Assembly (NCBI GenBank): GCA_024291935.2
Contig: JAGTYA010000024.1
Coordinates: forward strand, 7,688,001 to 7,752,000
Source: Okapia johnstoni
Lineage: Eukaryota > Chordata > Mammalia > Artiodactyla > Giraffidae
DNA: 64,000 bases
Direction: 5' to 3'
The notes below the pieces were generated by a model. The model was not told where the DNA came from and ran no database searches. It saw only the letters and a program-made list of their open reading frames with translations. Below, piece by piece: positions 23,000-33,639 of this stretch. The position numbers were made by a program, and so were the translations under genes. The stretch's first letter is position 1, and every line of letters starts with the position of its first letter.

Positions 23000-23584
23000 C
23001 TGGGGGACAGAAACAAACTCATAGGTTCAACTGATTCAAATGTAACATGATTTACTATGTTCCTATTACATATACACAACTGTGCTGGGCTAGAGCTGGA
23101 AAAAGAGAACAAGAAACAGGCCTGCAGGAGGTTATACTATACTTCGGCGGGGATTAGAGAATAGAAGCGATTATATAATTAAGCACTAAGCCCTAATTCT
23201 TAGGTTCCAAACAAAAAAAAAACAAACCTGAAACAACAAATAGGGAATGTTTCCATATTTAGGTTAAAGAAGGTGAGCATCGTCTTTGGGACACATATTG
23301 CGGGATATACACAAAGGAGAAAAATAACTTGCATGGTCCTCCAATCCTGTGCCTCTGTGCCTCTAAGAATTTGTCCTGGTCCCTGAGGGCCACCCAGTCT
23401 AATGAAATCAAAACAAAAAAGTGTCCCGACAAGTGGACAAAGCTGCAAAAGGATGCAGGGCAAAATACTGAAACACAGACTAACGTGCACCAAGTACATG
23501 GCTCATGTAGAGGCATATATTCAGTCTTTCTACATGGTGACCACACCTTATGCTGCATGCCACTTAATTTTTTGAAGATTTTTG

Positions 23585-23780
23585 GCACCTAACATTTACA
23601 AAGAACTTTCTCAGGTTCTTTTAGATTTTATCCTCAAGATTAGCCTGCAGGCAGACAGACATTATTATCGTTTAACAGTAGAAAACCGCAGCACAAGGAG
23701 GTGAAATGACTAAAGTCATACAGGTAGTTAATTCCGGAATGAGATTATAAGCTCCTGACCCCAGCCTGGGGTTCTTATCT
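23585..23780 (-). mobile_element. MIR SINE in intron 2
   Basis: Reversed core: cattattatcgtttaacag, 'gaggtgaaatgactaaagtc' and a truncated head. Confidence 0.65.
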
Positions 23781-24214
23781 CAGAAGCACACCTTGTCTTG
23801 GTTGAATCTCCTCCATTAAACCCCCGTGTTCCTTAACTGAGGGCCTCCCTGACAAAGTTTGGGCTACATAGCTAAATGAGTGTGACGGCCCAGTCATCTA
23901 TTCATCGCACAGTACTAGAGTGTCTTCCACGTAGAAACTGCAGAGAAGAGGTACAGGCTTTGTATAGGAGACCCTTGAAGAAGAGAAGCTTAAGCTAATG
24001 TGGGATTAGGACTCTCCCAGGTTCTATGTACAGCTGAGCAGCCAGAGCAACATGAAGAAGCTCTACTTACTTACTTCTGCTGCACCCCCCACCCTCAGAG
24101 ATGTACACACTCATGCTCCCCTCCCTCACCAGACTCCATCAATCTCAGGAGCCCAGGTACAAGTGCTTGGACAGAGGAATCTCCATGCATTGCATGTTCT
24201 TGTGTAAAAGAAGA

Positions 24215-24330
24215 TCAGAGTCAAGAGATCTCGGCTCTAGTCCTGGGTCTGTCACTAATTAAATTACTTGTGCGACTTTGGGCAAGTCAGAGACCCTAGT
24301 CCTCAGTTTATTCAGCTATAAAAGAAACCT
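24215..24330 (+). mobile_element. MIR SINE fragment in intron 2
   Basis: ctgggtctgtcactaatt and gcgactttgggcaagtcag give the forward MIR core, ending close to exon 2's donor side. Confidence 0.7.
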
Positions 24331-24380
24331 GTGGGGAAAAAAGGACCTTATGTTCTGGATCATGGGCTGGGATTGCTTAC

Positions 24381-24528
24381 CTTTATCTGCCTATGGATGA
24401 GGTCTCTAGTTATGTTGACTTTTGCCATCTTCTCTTAATGGGTTCAACAGAAGGACACTATAGAAGGATCTTCAGGACCCTTGAGCATTCCAGCCAAGCC
24501 CAGGTCCACAAGACACACATTTAATTAC
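24381..24528 (-). CDS. WDTC1: WDTC1 exon 2: 5' UTR end, start codon and 16 codons
   Basis: The coding part is 24428-24381 (48 nt). It translates to MAKVNITRDLIHRQIK and is followed by donor gtaagc at 24380. The start context is aagATGG, with A at -3 and G at +4, a strong Kozak match. The upstream 100 nt (24528-24429) are 5' UTR. The proposed acceptor is a T-rich then C-rich tract ending cccccag at 24529. The peptide is the WDTC1 N-terminus. The human protein, as I remember it, has Arg where this codon (cat) gives His, consistent with a CpG transition. The leader holds two short upstream ORFs, listed separately. The start codon and donor are solid; the acceptor is inferred from consensus. Confidence 0.93.
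24444..24488 (-). promoter_or_regulatory. Upstream ORF 2 in the WDTC1 leader (14 codons)
   Basis: ATG at 24488-24486 and TGA at 24446-24444, in a different frame from upstream ORF 1 and overlapping it. It stops 15 nt before the WDTC1 start codon. Confidence 0.55.
24458..24520 (-). promoter_or_regulatory. Upstream ORF 1 in the WDTC1 leader (20 codons)
   Basis: The minus strand has ATG at 24520-24518 and TAG at 24460-24458, entirely inside the exon 2 5' UTR. It ends 29 nt before the WDTC1 ATG. The start context is weaker than that of the main ATG (A at -3, T at +4). A role in tuning WDTC1 translation is inference. Confidence 0.6.
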
Positions 24529-25360
24529 CTGGGGGAAAAAAAAAACCCATCAAACCTTGGGGGATGGAGAAAGGTGGCTTTGGAGCCCTGATTCCACCCC
24601 TAAAATACCCCACCAGCTCACCCAGTAAACTGGCTATTGCCTGTGATTTATAACATGGTGCACTGGTCCTGTTCCATAGTGTTGAAGAATCTCTGGAGGG
24701 TCAAGGGGACAGGGGAGAAACAGTGATTCACAGTCACAGGAAATACTAGAACAAACACTAAAGGAGCCATGTGTGCTTCTCCAGAAAATGGGTGTGTGTG
24801 TGTGTGTGTGTGTGTGTGATTATGAGTATGAAGGAAGATGGAAACACATCCTGAAAGGAAGAACAAGGCATACAGCGAGAAAGATGTCACGTTTCACTTG
24901 CTCAGTACGCATCTGTGGCCAACAGTCTGTAACTTTTAATTATGCTTCAAAATCCTTGACCTTCAGCTTAGCTCTCCCCTAAACCAAATCAGTATCACAG
25001 ACAGAACATTCAACCTTCTAACCGATTCACAGAGTCAAAGAGTGGATAGGAAATGTAATGGTGAGCATGTCCAACTTTAAGAAAACCTTCTTCAATATCC
25101 TGATGAGTGGGTTTTCATACTCAGAACCTCTTGAAGCAAACTATTTCTTTGTTATACAACTCTGACAGAGAAATCATTTCTGATAATTTACCATTAAGAA
25201 AGCACAAAATATGAGAAATAAAAAAGTTCCAAACTGAAGCACACTCATCACAGAGTTTGGAAGAGCAAAATAAATAAATAAAAGCACCCAGGTTTCGAAT
25301 GATAGAGGAATAGCTAAATAATGGATAGCCATATGATATAATGCAGCATTAGAAAGGCTA
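24529..25360. other. Intron 1 start, with a segment repeated at 26.5 kb
   Basis: No known family recognised apart from a (TG)n tract. The stretch 24727-24791 resembles 26510-26575 (see findings). Confidence 0.4.
24791..24819 (+). repeat. (TG)n microsatellite
   Basis: About fourteen uninterrupted GT units. Confidence 0.95.
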
Positions 25361-26435
25361 CTTGTGAAAGAAAAATGCTTTTATCACATTGCTTGTATTT
25401 TCTTTTGCAATAAACACTATCATCACAGCTATGTTTAAAAAAAGGAAATATAAAAAATAACTATTGCCATCTTTAGATAATAAATAGTATGACTTTTTCC
25501 TTCTACTTTTTGAGGTTTTCAATTTTTTTCTATACAAGCACATTAATTTTACATTCAGAAAAAAAAAATAGCTAGAGAAAATAAACCCACAAAATTTTAA
25601 AAGACAGTTCTGCCTCTTGTTATGCCCACTTTTTGGTCCCATTTCTATCTCTGGAGTCACACAGGAGGTGCAGTCTTTCTTCTCCATGATGGCTCTATGA
25701 CAACGGCTTGGGGACCCATCAGGCCTCTCTGCCAACCCTCCTGAGTCAGCAGGACCCCCTGAAGCCACTTCTGGATCTTCTGGCCCGGGCTTTCCTCCTG
25801 CTGGCCTCCTGCAGATCCCTTGTACACCCTCTTAAAACCAAACATTCCCCACCTGAACTGTGAGCAGACTCCTTCCCTTCCTTTTGGCATTTAACCACAA
25901 AAGGAGACTCCATTTATAAACACTATGTTATTGGAGATTGCTTCTTTCCCCTTTAGTGCTAGGCACACAGTAGGACAACAAAAAAACTTGCTGCCTGACC
26001 CTAGCAACAATTCTTTGGGGCTTATGTCTCTATGATCTATTTTGGGATTACAAGCTCTTAAAAGGGCAAGAACCTTCCCTTAGAATGTGGAAGCCAACCA
26101 GCACTGCATCTCAGTAAGCATTACCAGGGACATATGGAAGTCATGGGCACTACCTAGGATCACAAGACCTACAAAGCACCAAGAACATCCAGGGATGCCA
26201 TTGTAAGAACTACAATTCTGTGATGGCTTTTCCAGGGGCCCTTGGCTATCAAATTAAAATTATGAATTTGAACAAACTGACATCAATTAAGCACTGGCCT
26301 GCAATTGTGTTTATGGCTCTGATTTGTGTTATAACAGTTAAAGCCAAAATATTAACAGTAATTGCCCCCACAATCACCAAGAATATGGGATGGGGCTTAT
26401 CACAATGGAGAACACCAAAGTCAGTGAGTATATCT
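25361..26435. other. Intron 1 stretch, mostly unassigned
   Basis: AT-rich to 25600, then mixed. The frames read here (for example minus 25358-25768) have no recognisable domain and start or stop within low-complexity sequence. Confidence 0.35.
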
Positions 26436-26439
26436 GATA

Positions 26440-26500
26440 TAAAGTAAGACCAGCCATGTGGCCTTGGTCAAGTCTCTTAATCTCTCTAAGTAGGCGTTCA
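26440..26500 (+). mobile_element. MIR core fragment
   Basis: catgtggccttggtcaagtc tcttaatctctc is a short MIR core match. Confidence 0.5.
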
Positions 26501-26699
26501 TTCCTGTGACTCACAGGCACAGGAAGCATTGAAACAAACAGTGAAGGGGCCATGCATACTTCACCAGAAGAAGGCTCACTTTTTCCTCCCAACACCCTTT
26601 TCCTTAGAAGGTTACTGGGAAGGTCAAGTAAAATAATGTAAGTATAAAGCCTTTTCCCTAATTTTATTTTGAAAGGAACATAAATACTTGTATCTGCTA

Positions 26700-27055
26700 A
26701 GAAATAGTAAGTTGCCAAATATTGTGCACTTACTATGTGCCAAGAATTGTGCTAAGTGCTTTATATTTACTCATCCATTCATTTATTCACTCAACAAGTG
26801 AGCACAAGAAGCTTCTACTATATGCCAGGTACTATTCCAGGCCTAGGAGACATAGCAGTGAACAGAACAGATAAATTCCTTATTCTCAGGGTACCTATAT
26901 TCTAGCCAGAGGGGACAGATAACAAATAACAATAGAAATAAAATAAGACTATATCCAGTAGTGAAAAGTGCTATGATGAAAATAAACAAGCTGATCAGAG
27001 AGTGACTGATGAGCTACTTTTAGACTTGAGGTTAAAAAAGATATAGTGCATTTTG
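26700..27055 (-). mobile_element. L2 3' region
   Basis: tactatatgccaggtactatt, tagcagtgaacagaacag and ccttattctcagggtacc are in the order of the reversed L2 3' end. The element continues at about 27576-27650 (gtgaatggcaagaag) beyond an LTR-like block. Confidence 0.65.
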
Positions 27056-27575
27056 GAGTTGTCTGGCTGCTCAGAGTGTGAACTTCCTTCCTGTATTTTG
27101 GGAATTTCCCATCTGATGAGTCTGGTGGGAAGTAGAGAGCCCTCTCACTACGAAGTGAGAATGGTGGAGACCAGATTCTCTTTCTGAGGCTCTCCTATGC
27201 CTAGTGTGTGTGCCTATGGCCCAGGCTATGTCAACAGACACAGGAGCCCCAGACCTTAATTCAGATCTGCTGTCAAAGCATCAGAGGACCATGGAGAGTC
27301 CAGGCTGGCAGGAAGGGGTGGTATAGTTGCTATTAAGGTCCAGTCAGCTGGTGATGGTGTAAGCTATGTAAGTGGCAGCAGTGACCTCATGGACTGGTTC
27401 TGTGAATAATTTTGGCTGTGGGTCCTGGCTGCTAACTAATTTCCCTTGTTCCAGCCCATTCTTCAAGCCTGGCTTTGTGGCCTTCCTTGATATTTTGCTG
27501 AGTTTCCTTAATATCCTTTCAAGAATCAGCTAGAATTGGTTTCTGTTGCTGACAACTACAAATCCAGTCCGATAC
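27056..27575 (+). mobile_element. Possible old ERVL/MaLR-type LTR inside L2
   Basis: The block ends 'aattggtttctgttgctgacaac' then 'ccgatacag', a common 3' end of old mammalian LTRs. It interrupts the L2 piece. The internal order (ggtcctggctgctaac, ttcaagcctggctttg) supports this. Family is uncertain. Confidence 0.42.
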
Positions 27576-27919
27576 AGAGGAGTTCTCTGAGACGATGACA
27601 TTTAAGCTGAAATGTGAATGGCAAGAAGTCACAAAGATCTAGGGGGATACAATTCTGAGAAGGGAGACAACCAGTGCTAAGATCAGCTCAAAAGCTTGTA
27701 TGGTAGATGCTGGTCCTATCATCACTGTCCTATCGTCACACACGGAGACAGAGTCATAGATACGAAACAATTCCGACAACGTCACATAGCTGATAAACTG
27801 GAGCCGGAGCAGGGACCCAAACCCAAAACTGTATGTACACTCTTAACCACTATGCATACATAAATAAATTACTATGGTGTGCAATTTCCAGGAGTAATGA
27901 TCACTACAAGAATCCCCAA

Positions 27920-28227
27920 AGTGAAAGTCGCTCAGTCGTGCCCGACTCTTTGCGACCCCATGGACTATACAGTCCATGGAATTCTCCAGACCAGAATACT
28001 GGAGTGGGAAGCCTTTCCCTTCTCCAGGGGATCTTCCCAACCCAGGGATCGAACCCAGGTCTCCCATGTTGCAGGCGGATTCTTTACCAGCTGAGCCACA
28101 AGGGAAGCCCAAGAATACTGGAGTGGTAGCCTATCCCTTCTCCAGCAGATCTTCCTGGTCCAGGAATAGAACCAGGGTCTCCTGCACTGCAGGTGGATTC
28201 TTTACCAACTGAGCTAGCAGGGAAGCC
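27920..28227 (-). mobile_element. Bov-tA SINE plus extra tRNA-head unit
   Basis: A full reversed Bov-tA (27920-28110) is followed directly by a second partial head unit (28111-28227). ccccaaag at the left and ccccaaaag at the right suggest that the whole composite inserted once. Confidence 0.85.
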
Positions 28228-28239
28228 CCAAAAGAGCCA

Positions 28240-28370
28240 AATAAATTGTCATTATTCATTTACTAATTTTATTAAAACATAAACTGCATTTTTACCAAGC
28301 ACCAAGCACTGTGCTAGTCATAAGGGAATAGTGAAGATCAAAAGATATAGTACCTATGCTAAGAAGCAAA
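28240..28370 (-). mobile_element. L2/MIR-like 3' end fragment
   Basis: ccaagcactgtgctagtca and 'gtgaagatcaaaagatatagtacc' fit the reversed L2 3' tail. Confidence 0.45.
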
Positions 28371-28392
28371 GAATCAAAGGCAAGGGACTTTA

Positions 28393-28497
28393 GAGAATTC
28401 CCTGGTGATCCAGCAGTTAGGACTCGGTGCTTTCACTGCCAAGGGCATGCGTTCAGTCCCTGGTGGGGGAACTAAAATCCCACAAGGCACAAGGAAT
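28393..28497 (+). mobile_element. CHR-type SINE
   Basis: gaattccctggtgatccagc to aatcccacaaggcac. Confidence 0.82.
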
Positions 28498-28499
28498 TC

Positions 28500-29566
28500 T
28501 AGCTAATATTGGTGTGTGGCTTGGAAATACTAAAAGGAACAAGAAGGGTAAAAGCAGAGAAACTAGGCAAGCAAAAATCACTGCTATTCAGGTAAATGGT
28601 AAAATGGAAACTGGGATTTAAAACAGTATCAGACTGGTAGGCAGAGGTTTAGGACCCAAAATGTCAAATTTAACACAACTACTCCTCAGGTGGTATTTTG
28701 GTAAACAGTTCCATTCCCATCCTGAGAAGAAATGATGGCACAATGGCAGATGGCTCTTTCTGTAACGCAGCCCACCCTCCCCTCTCTTAAGGAAACAGTG
28801 CCTTTTCACCAACTTTTAGAGGCAGACAAGCATAATTGGAAACAGTTCTAAAGTAGAGATCATTTAAAAGGCTCACCTCAGGAGAGAATGTACAGAGGGC
28901 ATAACTAGTTTCATACTTCTCAAATACAAATAATCAGAGCAATGAATAAAAGTTATATGAGTATGAGATTCGATCATGGTCATTTTTTAAAAGCATTATT
29001 TTAAGGAAGTTTCAGAAATAGTCAATTCTACGGAGTAAACAACTCATAGACATGAAATGATACAAATGAAATATTGAAATAGGCAAAAGGAAGTTACGTG
29101 TGTGTGTGTGTATGTGTGTGTGTGTGTGTGTGTATGATTAAACACTAGAAAAGATAACATCAAGAGAATTTCTATCTCTGGTGCAGTATGCGAATTACAT
29201 AATATTCAGTTCTGTTGAGGGGTAAAAAGACCAAACTAAGTGACTCCAAGAATCCATAAAGTAACAATTTCAGTGTCTATTTGCCAGGTACTATGCTAGA
29301 CTAAGAGCGCACAATGTAGCCATAGTTACTTGAGTATCAAAGGCACCCAGGCCATAATCAGAGCTCCAAAGAGAAAATGAAAAAAGCTAACTTTAACGTA
29401 GTCAAATGATCAAACGGAATAGCTAGGACAGTAAATTCAGAAGGAACAACTTGGAATAATAAGTCAAATCTTATTTACACTCATTTATTCGCACATCTAA
29501 ACATATAACAGTAGAGCGAGACAGACTCCTGGGAAATCACTAATGAAGAATGAAGACTTTAACAGT
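28500..29566. other. Intron 1 stretch, mainly unassigned
   Basis: Contains a (TG)n tract at about 29098-29134 and an L2/MIR-like 'gccaggtactatgctagac' near 29285. No exon signal. Confidence 0.4.
29098..29134 (+). repeat. (TG)n microsatellite with TA interruption
   Basis: About eighteen TG units, broken once by tatg. Confidence 0.93.
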
Positions 29567-29581
29567 CAACAAGCAACTTTT

Positions 29582-29688
29582 TTTTGGCTGCGCCACATGG
29601 CTCGTGGGAACTTAGCTCCCCAACCAGGGACTAAACTGAGGTCACCACAGTGAAAGGGCTGAGTCCTAACCACCAGGGAACTCCCAGA
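29582..29688 (-). mobile_element. CHR-type SINE with 15-bp target duplication
   Basis: caacaagcaactttt (29567-29581) and caacaagaaactttt (29689-29703), one mismatch, flank the reversed element. Confidence 0.9.
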
Positions 29689-29717
29689 CAACAAGAAACT
29701 TTTAATGTATCTTCTTC

Positions 29718-29969
29718 ATCCAATACTTTGGCCACCTCATGCGAAGAGTTGACTCATTGGAAAAGATCCTAATACTGGGAAGGATTGGGGGCAGGAGGAG
29801 AAGGGGACGACAGAGGATGAGATGGCTGGATGGCATCACCGACTCGATGGACATGGGTTTGGGTAAACTCTGGGAGTTGGTGATGGACAGGGAGGCTTGG
29901 CATGCTGTGATTCTTGGGGTCGCAAAGAGTCGGACACGACTGAGCGACTGAACTGAACTGAACTGAACT
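29718..29969 (+). mobile_element. BovB 3' end fragment
   Basis: Carries the BovB C-terminal frame ([17 protein letters not shown] to SRTRLSD) and the ctgaactgaactgaact tail. cttcatcc before the left end and again after the tail is the target duplication. Confidence 0.92.
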
Positions 29970-29989
29970 TCATCCTAAGGATAGCACAG

Positions 29990-30436
29990 TTAATAAACTC
30001 TGATTTTCACACTTAAAGCTCTCATAACATTGAGGGCTAATTTGCTGGCAGAACATGAAAGTTCAAGAAAACGTTCTCTAGCTAGAATATAAAGGTATTT
30101 ATAATAAATGAATAAATATAATAAATGGTATTTACTTGTAATTTAAGATACTACAGGCAAACTCCAGCTGATATTCAATGGAAAAGAGGAAGAAGGAAGC
30201 CAGTTTTTGTGAATCAGGAATATGAGAAATATAGAAACACCTAAGGCACAGAGGTAAATATATGACTTAATGTTATAAAGAAAATATGAGGAGCTCTAAA
30301 ACACCTAGACTTTAACACCATCATTTCCACAAACTTTTAACTTAGGCTACTGGGAAACCTTCTTCAATGGGCCTATCTCTGTTACAGTTATAAAGGAAGC
30401 TAACAAAATTCAGTTTGGAGGACTTAATCTCGTACT
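29990..30436. other. Intron 1 stretch, nothing recognised
   Basis: AT-rich. Possible old LINE sequence around 30090-30250, not assignable. Confidence 0.35.
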
Positions 30437-30447
30437 TCATAATGCAA

Positions 30448-30567
30448 GTGTTAGTCACTCAGTCATGTCTCTGTGCAACCCCATGGACTGTAGCCCACCA
30501 GGCTCCTCTGTCCATGGGATTCTCCAGGCAAGAATACTGGAGTGGGTTGCCATTTCCTTCTCCAGGG
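30448..30567 (-). mobile_element. Truncated Bov-tA SINE with target duplication
   Basis: tcataatgcaa at 30437-30447 and 30568-30578 frames only the BovB-derived half, so the truncation occurred at insertion. Confidence 0.9.
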
Positions 30568-30734
30568 TCATAATGCAAAGGGTACCAGTAATATAACAGC
30601 TTAAGGTTAACAAACCCTAGAACAAAGTACACCTGGAGAAGATTACTCATCTGGAACCAAGGATTAAATGGTAATATGAAAAAATGAGGAACCACCCATT
30701 TTAGGTGTGCCATAGTCCTTGTTTGGGCTCTGGT

Positions 30735-30967
30735 TAATGTAGCAGAAAGAGAAGCAGACTTAAAATATGTGGGCACCCGGGCCTGAATTTCAGCCTCTGG
30801 TTGGGCAGGTTACTTAATCTTTCTGAGTTTCAATTTGCTCACTTGTAAAAGAGGGATGCTAACCTACTTCAATGAATCATTGTGAGGAATAAATGATGAA
30901 GTATGCATGAAAGTGCAAAATATATACCTGGATCATAGTAGGGGCTTAATAGATGGTTAATTGAAGG
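30735..30967 (+). mobile_element. MIR SINE
   Basis: Nearly full forward copy: 'gcctgaatttcagcctctgg', 'aggttacttaatctttctg', then cattgtgaggaataaatg and aggggcttaatagatgg. Confidence 0.82.
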
Positions 30968-31262
30968 CTTAGTGATGTGAAAGTCATTCAGCTGTGTCCG
31001 ACTCTTTGAGACCCCATGGACTACACAGTCCATGGCATTCTTCAGGCCAGAATACTGGAGTGGGTAGCTGTTCCCTTCTCCAGGGGATTTTCCCAAGCCA
31101 GGGATCAAACCCAGGTCTCCCACGTTGCAGGCGGATTCTTTACCAGCTGAGAATACTGGAGTGGGTAGCCTATCCTTTCTCCAGAGGATCTTCCCCACCT
31201 AGGAATCGAACCGGGCTCTCCTGCATTGCAGGCAGATTCTTTACCAACTGAGCTATGAGGGA
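30968..31262 (-). mobile_element. Bov-tA SINE with duplicated head unit
   Basis: Reversed Bov-tA plus a second head unit (from about 31151), as in the 27.9-kb copy. The aatagatgg of the MIR end recurs at 31263-31271, consistent with a target duplication. Confidence 0.85.
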
Positions 31263-31514
31263 ATAGATGGTAACCAAACCTAAATTCTAAGACCAGATAA
31301 CTCCTGTCATCTATGCTCAGTGGCACAACTGCAACATTTCTTCCACATTTCCTTCCCTACCAGAGAGACACTGAGGATTCCATTGTGCGTGGTATGGTGG
31401 GGCATAGAAAACAGGAGGTCTTTATCACCTCTGCTAGCTTTGAAATACAAGATCAGGAGGGAAAAAGTGACTTTGTTGAAAACAAAGAAATTCCATACAA
31501 AACTTGTGTAAGAA

Positions 31515-31995
31515 TGCATATAGTAACATTATTCACAATAGCTAAAAGGTAGAAACAACCAAAATGTCCATCAAGTGATGAATGGATAAACAAAATGTGA
31601 TTTATTCATACAACAGAATGTTATTTGGTCATAAAAAGGAATGAAGTATTGATTCACACTGTAACATGGATGAAAACTTGAAGACATTATGCTAAGGGAA
31701 AGAAGCCAGTCCCAAAATGCCACATATTGTGTGAATTCATTTATACGAAATCTCAAGAATAGAAAAAGCTATAGAGACAGAAAGTAGATTAGTGGTTGTC
31801 TAGGGTTGAGAGAGAAGATGGGGTGATTGGGGGTGGGCAGTGATAGCTAAAGGGTATGGTTTTCTTTTGGGGGGGGGTGACGAAAATGTTCCAGAATTAG
31901 ATGGTTATACAACTGTGACTATATCAAAAAGTGAAGAACTGCACACATTAAAAGCATGGGTTTTATGGTAAGTAAATTATATCTCAGCTGTAAAG
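31515..31995 (+). mobile_element. Old L1 3' end
   Basis: ttattcacaatagctaaaagg, accaaaatgtccatcaagtg and 'gaaagaagccagtcccaaa', then the 3' UTR with 'gattagtggttgtctaggg'. Confidence 0.78.
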
Positions 31996-32419
31996 GAGGA
32001 AAAGTCTCCAAACCCTGTCTTTGGTTCTCTACCTCAAAATCACAATTTAAGAAAATTTAGTTCTCACACTTTCCTTCATTTGTCTCCTAACTTGAATAGC
32101 AGTTATTTATGTGGCTTCTTTTCCTTAAAAGACTAAAAACATCCCGAGGGCCAACTCTTTATCTCTGTGATTCATCTACTGACCCCTCCTGGGTCTCCCA
32201 AGGAGTGATGTGGGCTTAGCAGGTACCAATATATTAAAACTTGCTGAATGAACAACAGCATGACTGCCTTGCATACAAACATACCTGTCACAATGCTTCT
32301 GTTCATGCTTTTATTTGAACTTCGCAATAATCTTGAGAGGAAGGTGGAAAGTTCCTATGATCCCCTTTTAACAAGGGCAAACTGAAGCCCACTGCTATGT
32401 GGTACTGAGGGAGAGACAC

Positions 32420-32545
32420 TGAACTGGGACTAGGGTCTTGTGCTCCAGGCGAAGACCTGCCTCTAACTGGCTATGTGACGCTGAGTATGGCATTTCATTC
32501 CCTCAGCCTATTTACCCATCTGCAAAATGAGAGGTAGACTGAGAT
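32420..32545 (+). mobile_element. MIR-like SINE fragment
   Basis: ctctaactggctatgtgacg and 'ctcagcctatttacccatctg' match the forward core. Confidence 0.6.
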
Positions 32546-32864
32546 GCACTGCAAAATTCATTCCAATACCATTATCCCAGGACACACTGCTAGGAAGCAG
32601 CAGAGTGGAGATGGAACCCACATCATCTGTATTCTCTTTCCCCTGGACTTGCTGCCTCCCACTGCAGGGAGGTGCCCCCAGCTGAGTGACAACTGACCGA
32701 CCTCCCTGTCAACATCCTGAATTATGCAAAAGATGTATGCAAGTTTCCTCTCTATTTGCAATGGTTTTCCTACTGGAGCAATCCTATGGGGGAAAAATGC
32801 ACTTTCAACGCATAAAGGTAATTTGAACTAAAATAATAAAATAAAAAGCTGGCTGAGGAGTCCA

Positions 32865-33053
32865 ACAGACCTCAGGTTCAAATTTCAGCTCTGCCACCTA
32901 CTTTCTCTGTGACAGTATTTCTAAACCTCAGTTTCCTAATCCATAAAACAGGGATTATAAAGCCCACTTTCACAGAGTGGTGAGGAATGGGAGGAGCCAC
33001 ATATGTAAAATGCCTGACACCGAGCCTAGTAAATAGTATTTATTGGACATTCT
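32865..33053 (+). mobile_element. MIR SINE
   Basis: 'ctgccacctactttctctgtg' followed by ctcagtttcctaatccat and 'gtggtgaggaatgg'. Its end is met by a BovB insertion. Confidence 0.78.
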
Positions 33054-33064
33054 AAGCATTTTAC

Positions 33065-33437
33065 TGCTTTTGAACTCTGGTGTTGGAGAAGACTCTTGAG
33101 AGTCCCTTGGACTGCAAGGAGATCCAACCAGTCCATCCTAAAGGACATCAGTTCTGGGTGTTCATTGGAAGGACTGATGTTGAAGCTGAAACTCCAATAC
33201 TTTGGCCACCTCATGCGAAGAGCTGACTCATTGGAAAAGACCCTGATGCTGGGAAAGATTGAGGGCAGGAAAAGAAGGGGATGACAGAGGATGAGACGGT
33301 TGGATGGCATCACCGATTCAATGGACATGGGTTTGGGTGGACTCCGGGAGTTGGTGATGAACAGGGAAGCCTGGTGTGCTGCGGTTCATGGGGTTGCAGA
33401 GTCGGACACGACTGAGCGACTGAACTGACCTGAACTG
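33065..33437 (+). mobile_element. BovB 3' fragment with target duplication
   Basis: aagcattttac at 33054-33064 and 33438-33448 frames the piece exactly. It keeps the BovB C-terminal reading ([19 protein letters not shown]) with frameshifts. Confidence 0.93.
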
Positions 33438-33439
33438 AA

Positions 33440-33635
33440 GCATTTTACAATACTGTCTGACAGACTCCTCCTCATAACAGCCCTATGAGAAAGGTACTAC
33501 TATTATTCTCATTTTATAGATGAAGGACCGAGACATGGAGAAGTTAAGTTGCCCAAAGTTACAGTAATTAAATGAAGAGTCAAACTAGATAGTTTATCTC
33601 CAGAACCCAGGCTGTTGACCACTAAAAATGAATTA
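33440..33635 (-). mobile_element. MIR SINE
   Basis: Reversed core 'ccctatgagaaaggtactac', 'gaagttaagttgcccaaag', then 'cagaacccaggctgttgacc'. Confidence 0.75.
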
Positions 33636-33639
33636 CTAC

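Noticed and set aside
27920..31262. Tandem SINE head units resembling spaced direct repeats of a CRISPR array
   Set aside because: Units are diverged, spacers are not uniform, sequence is Bov-tA, and the genome is mammalian.
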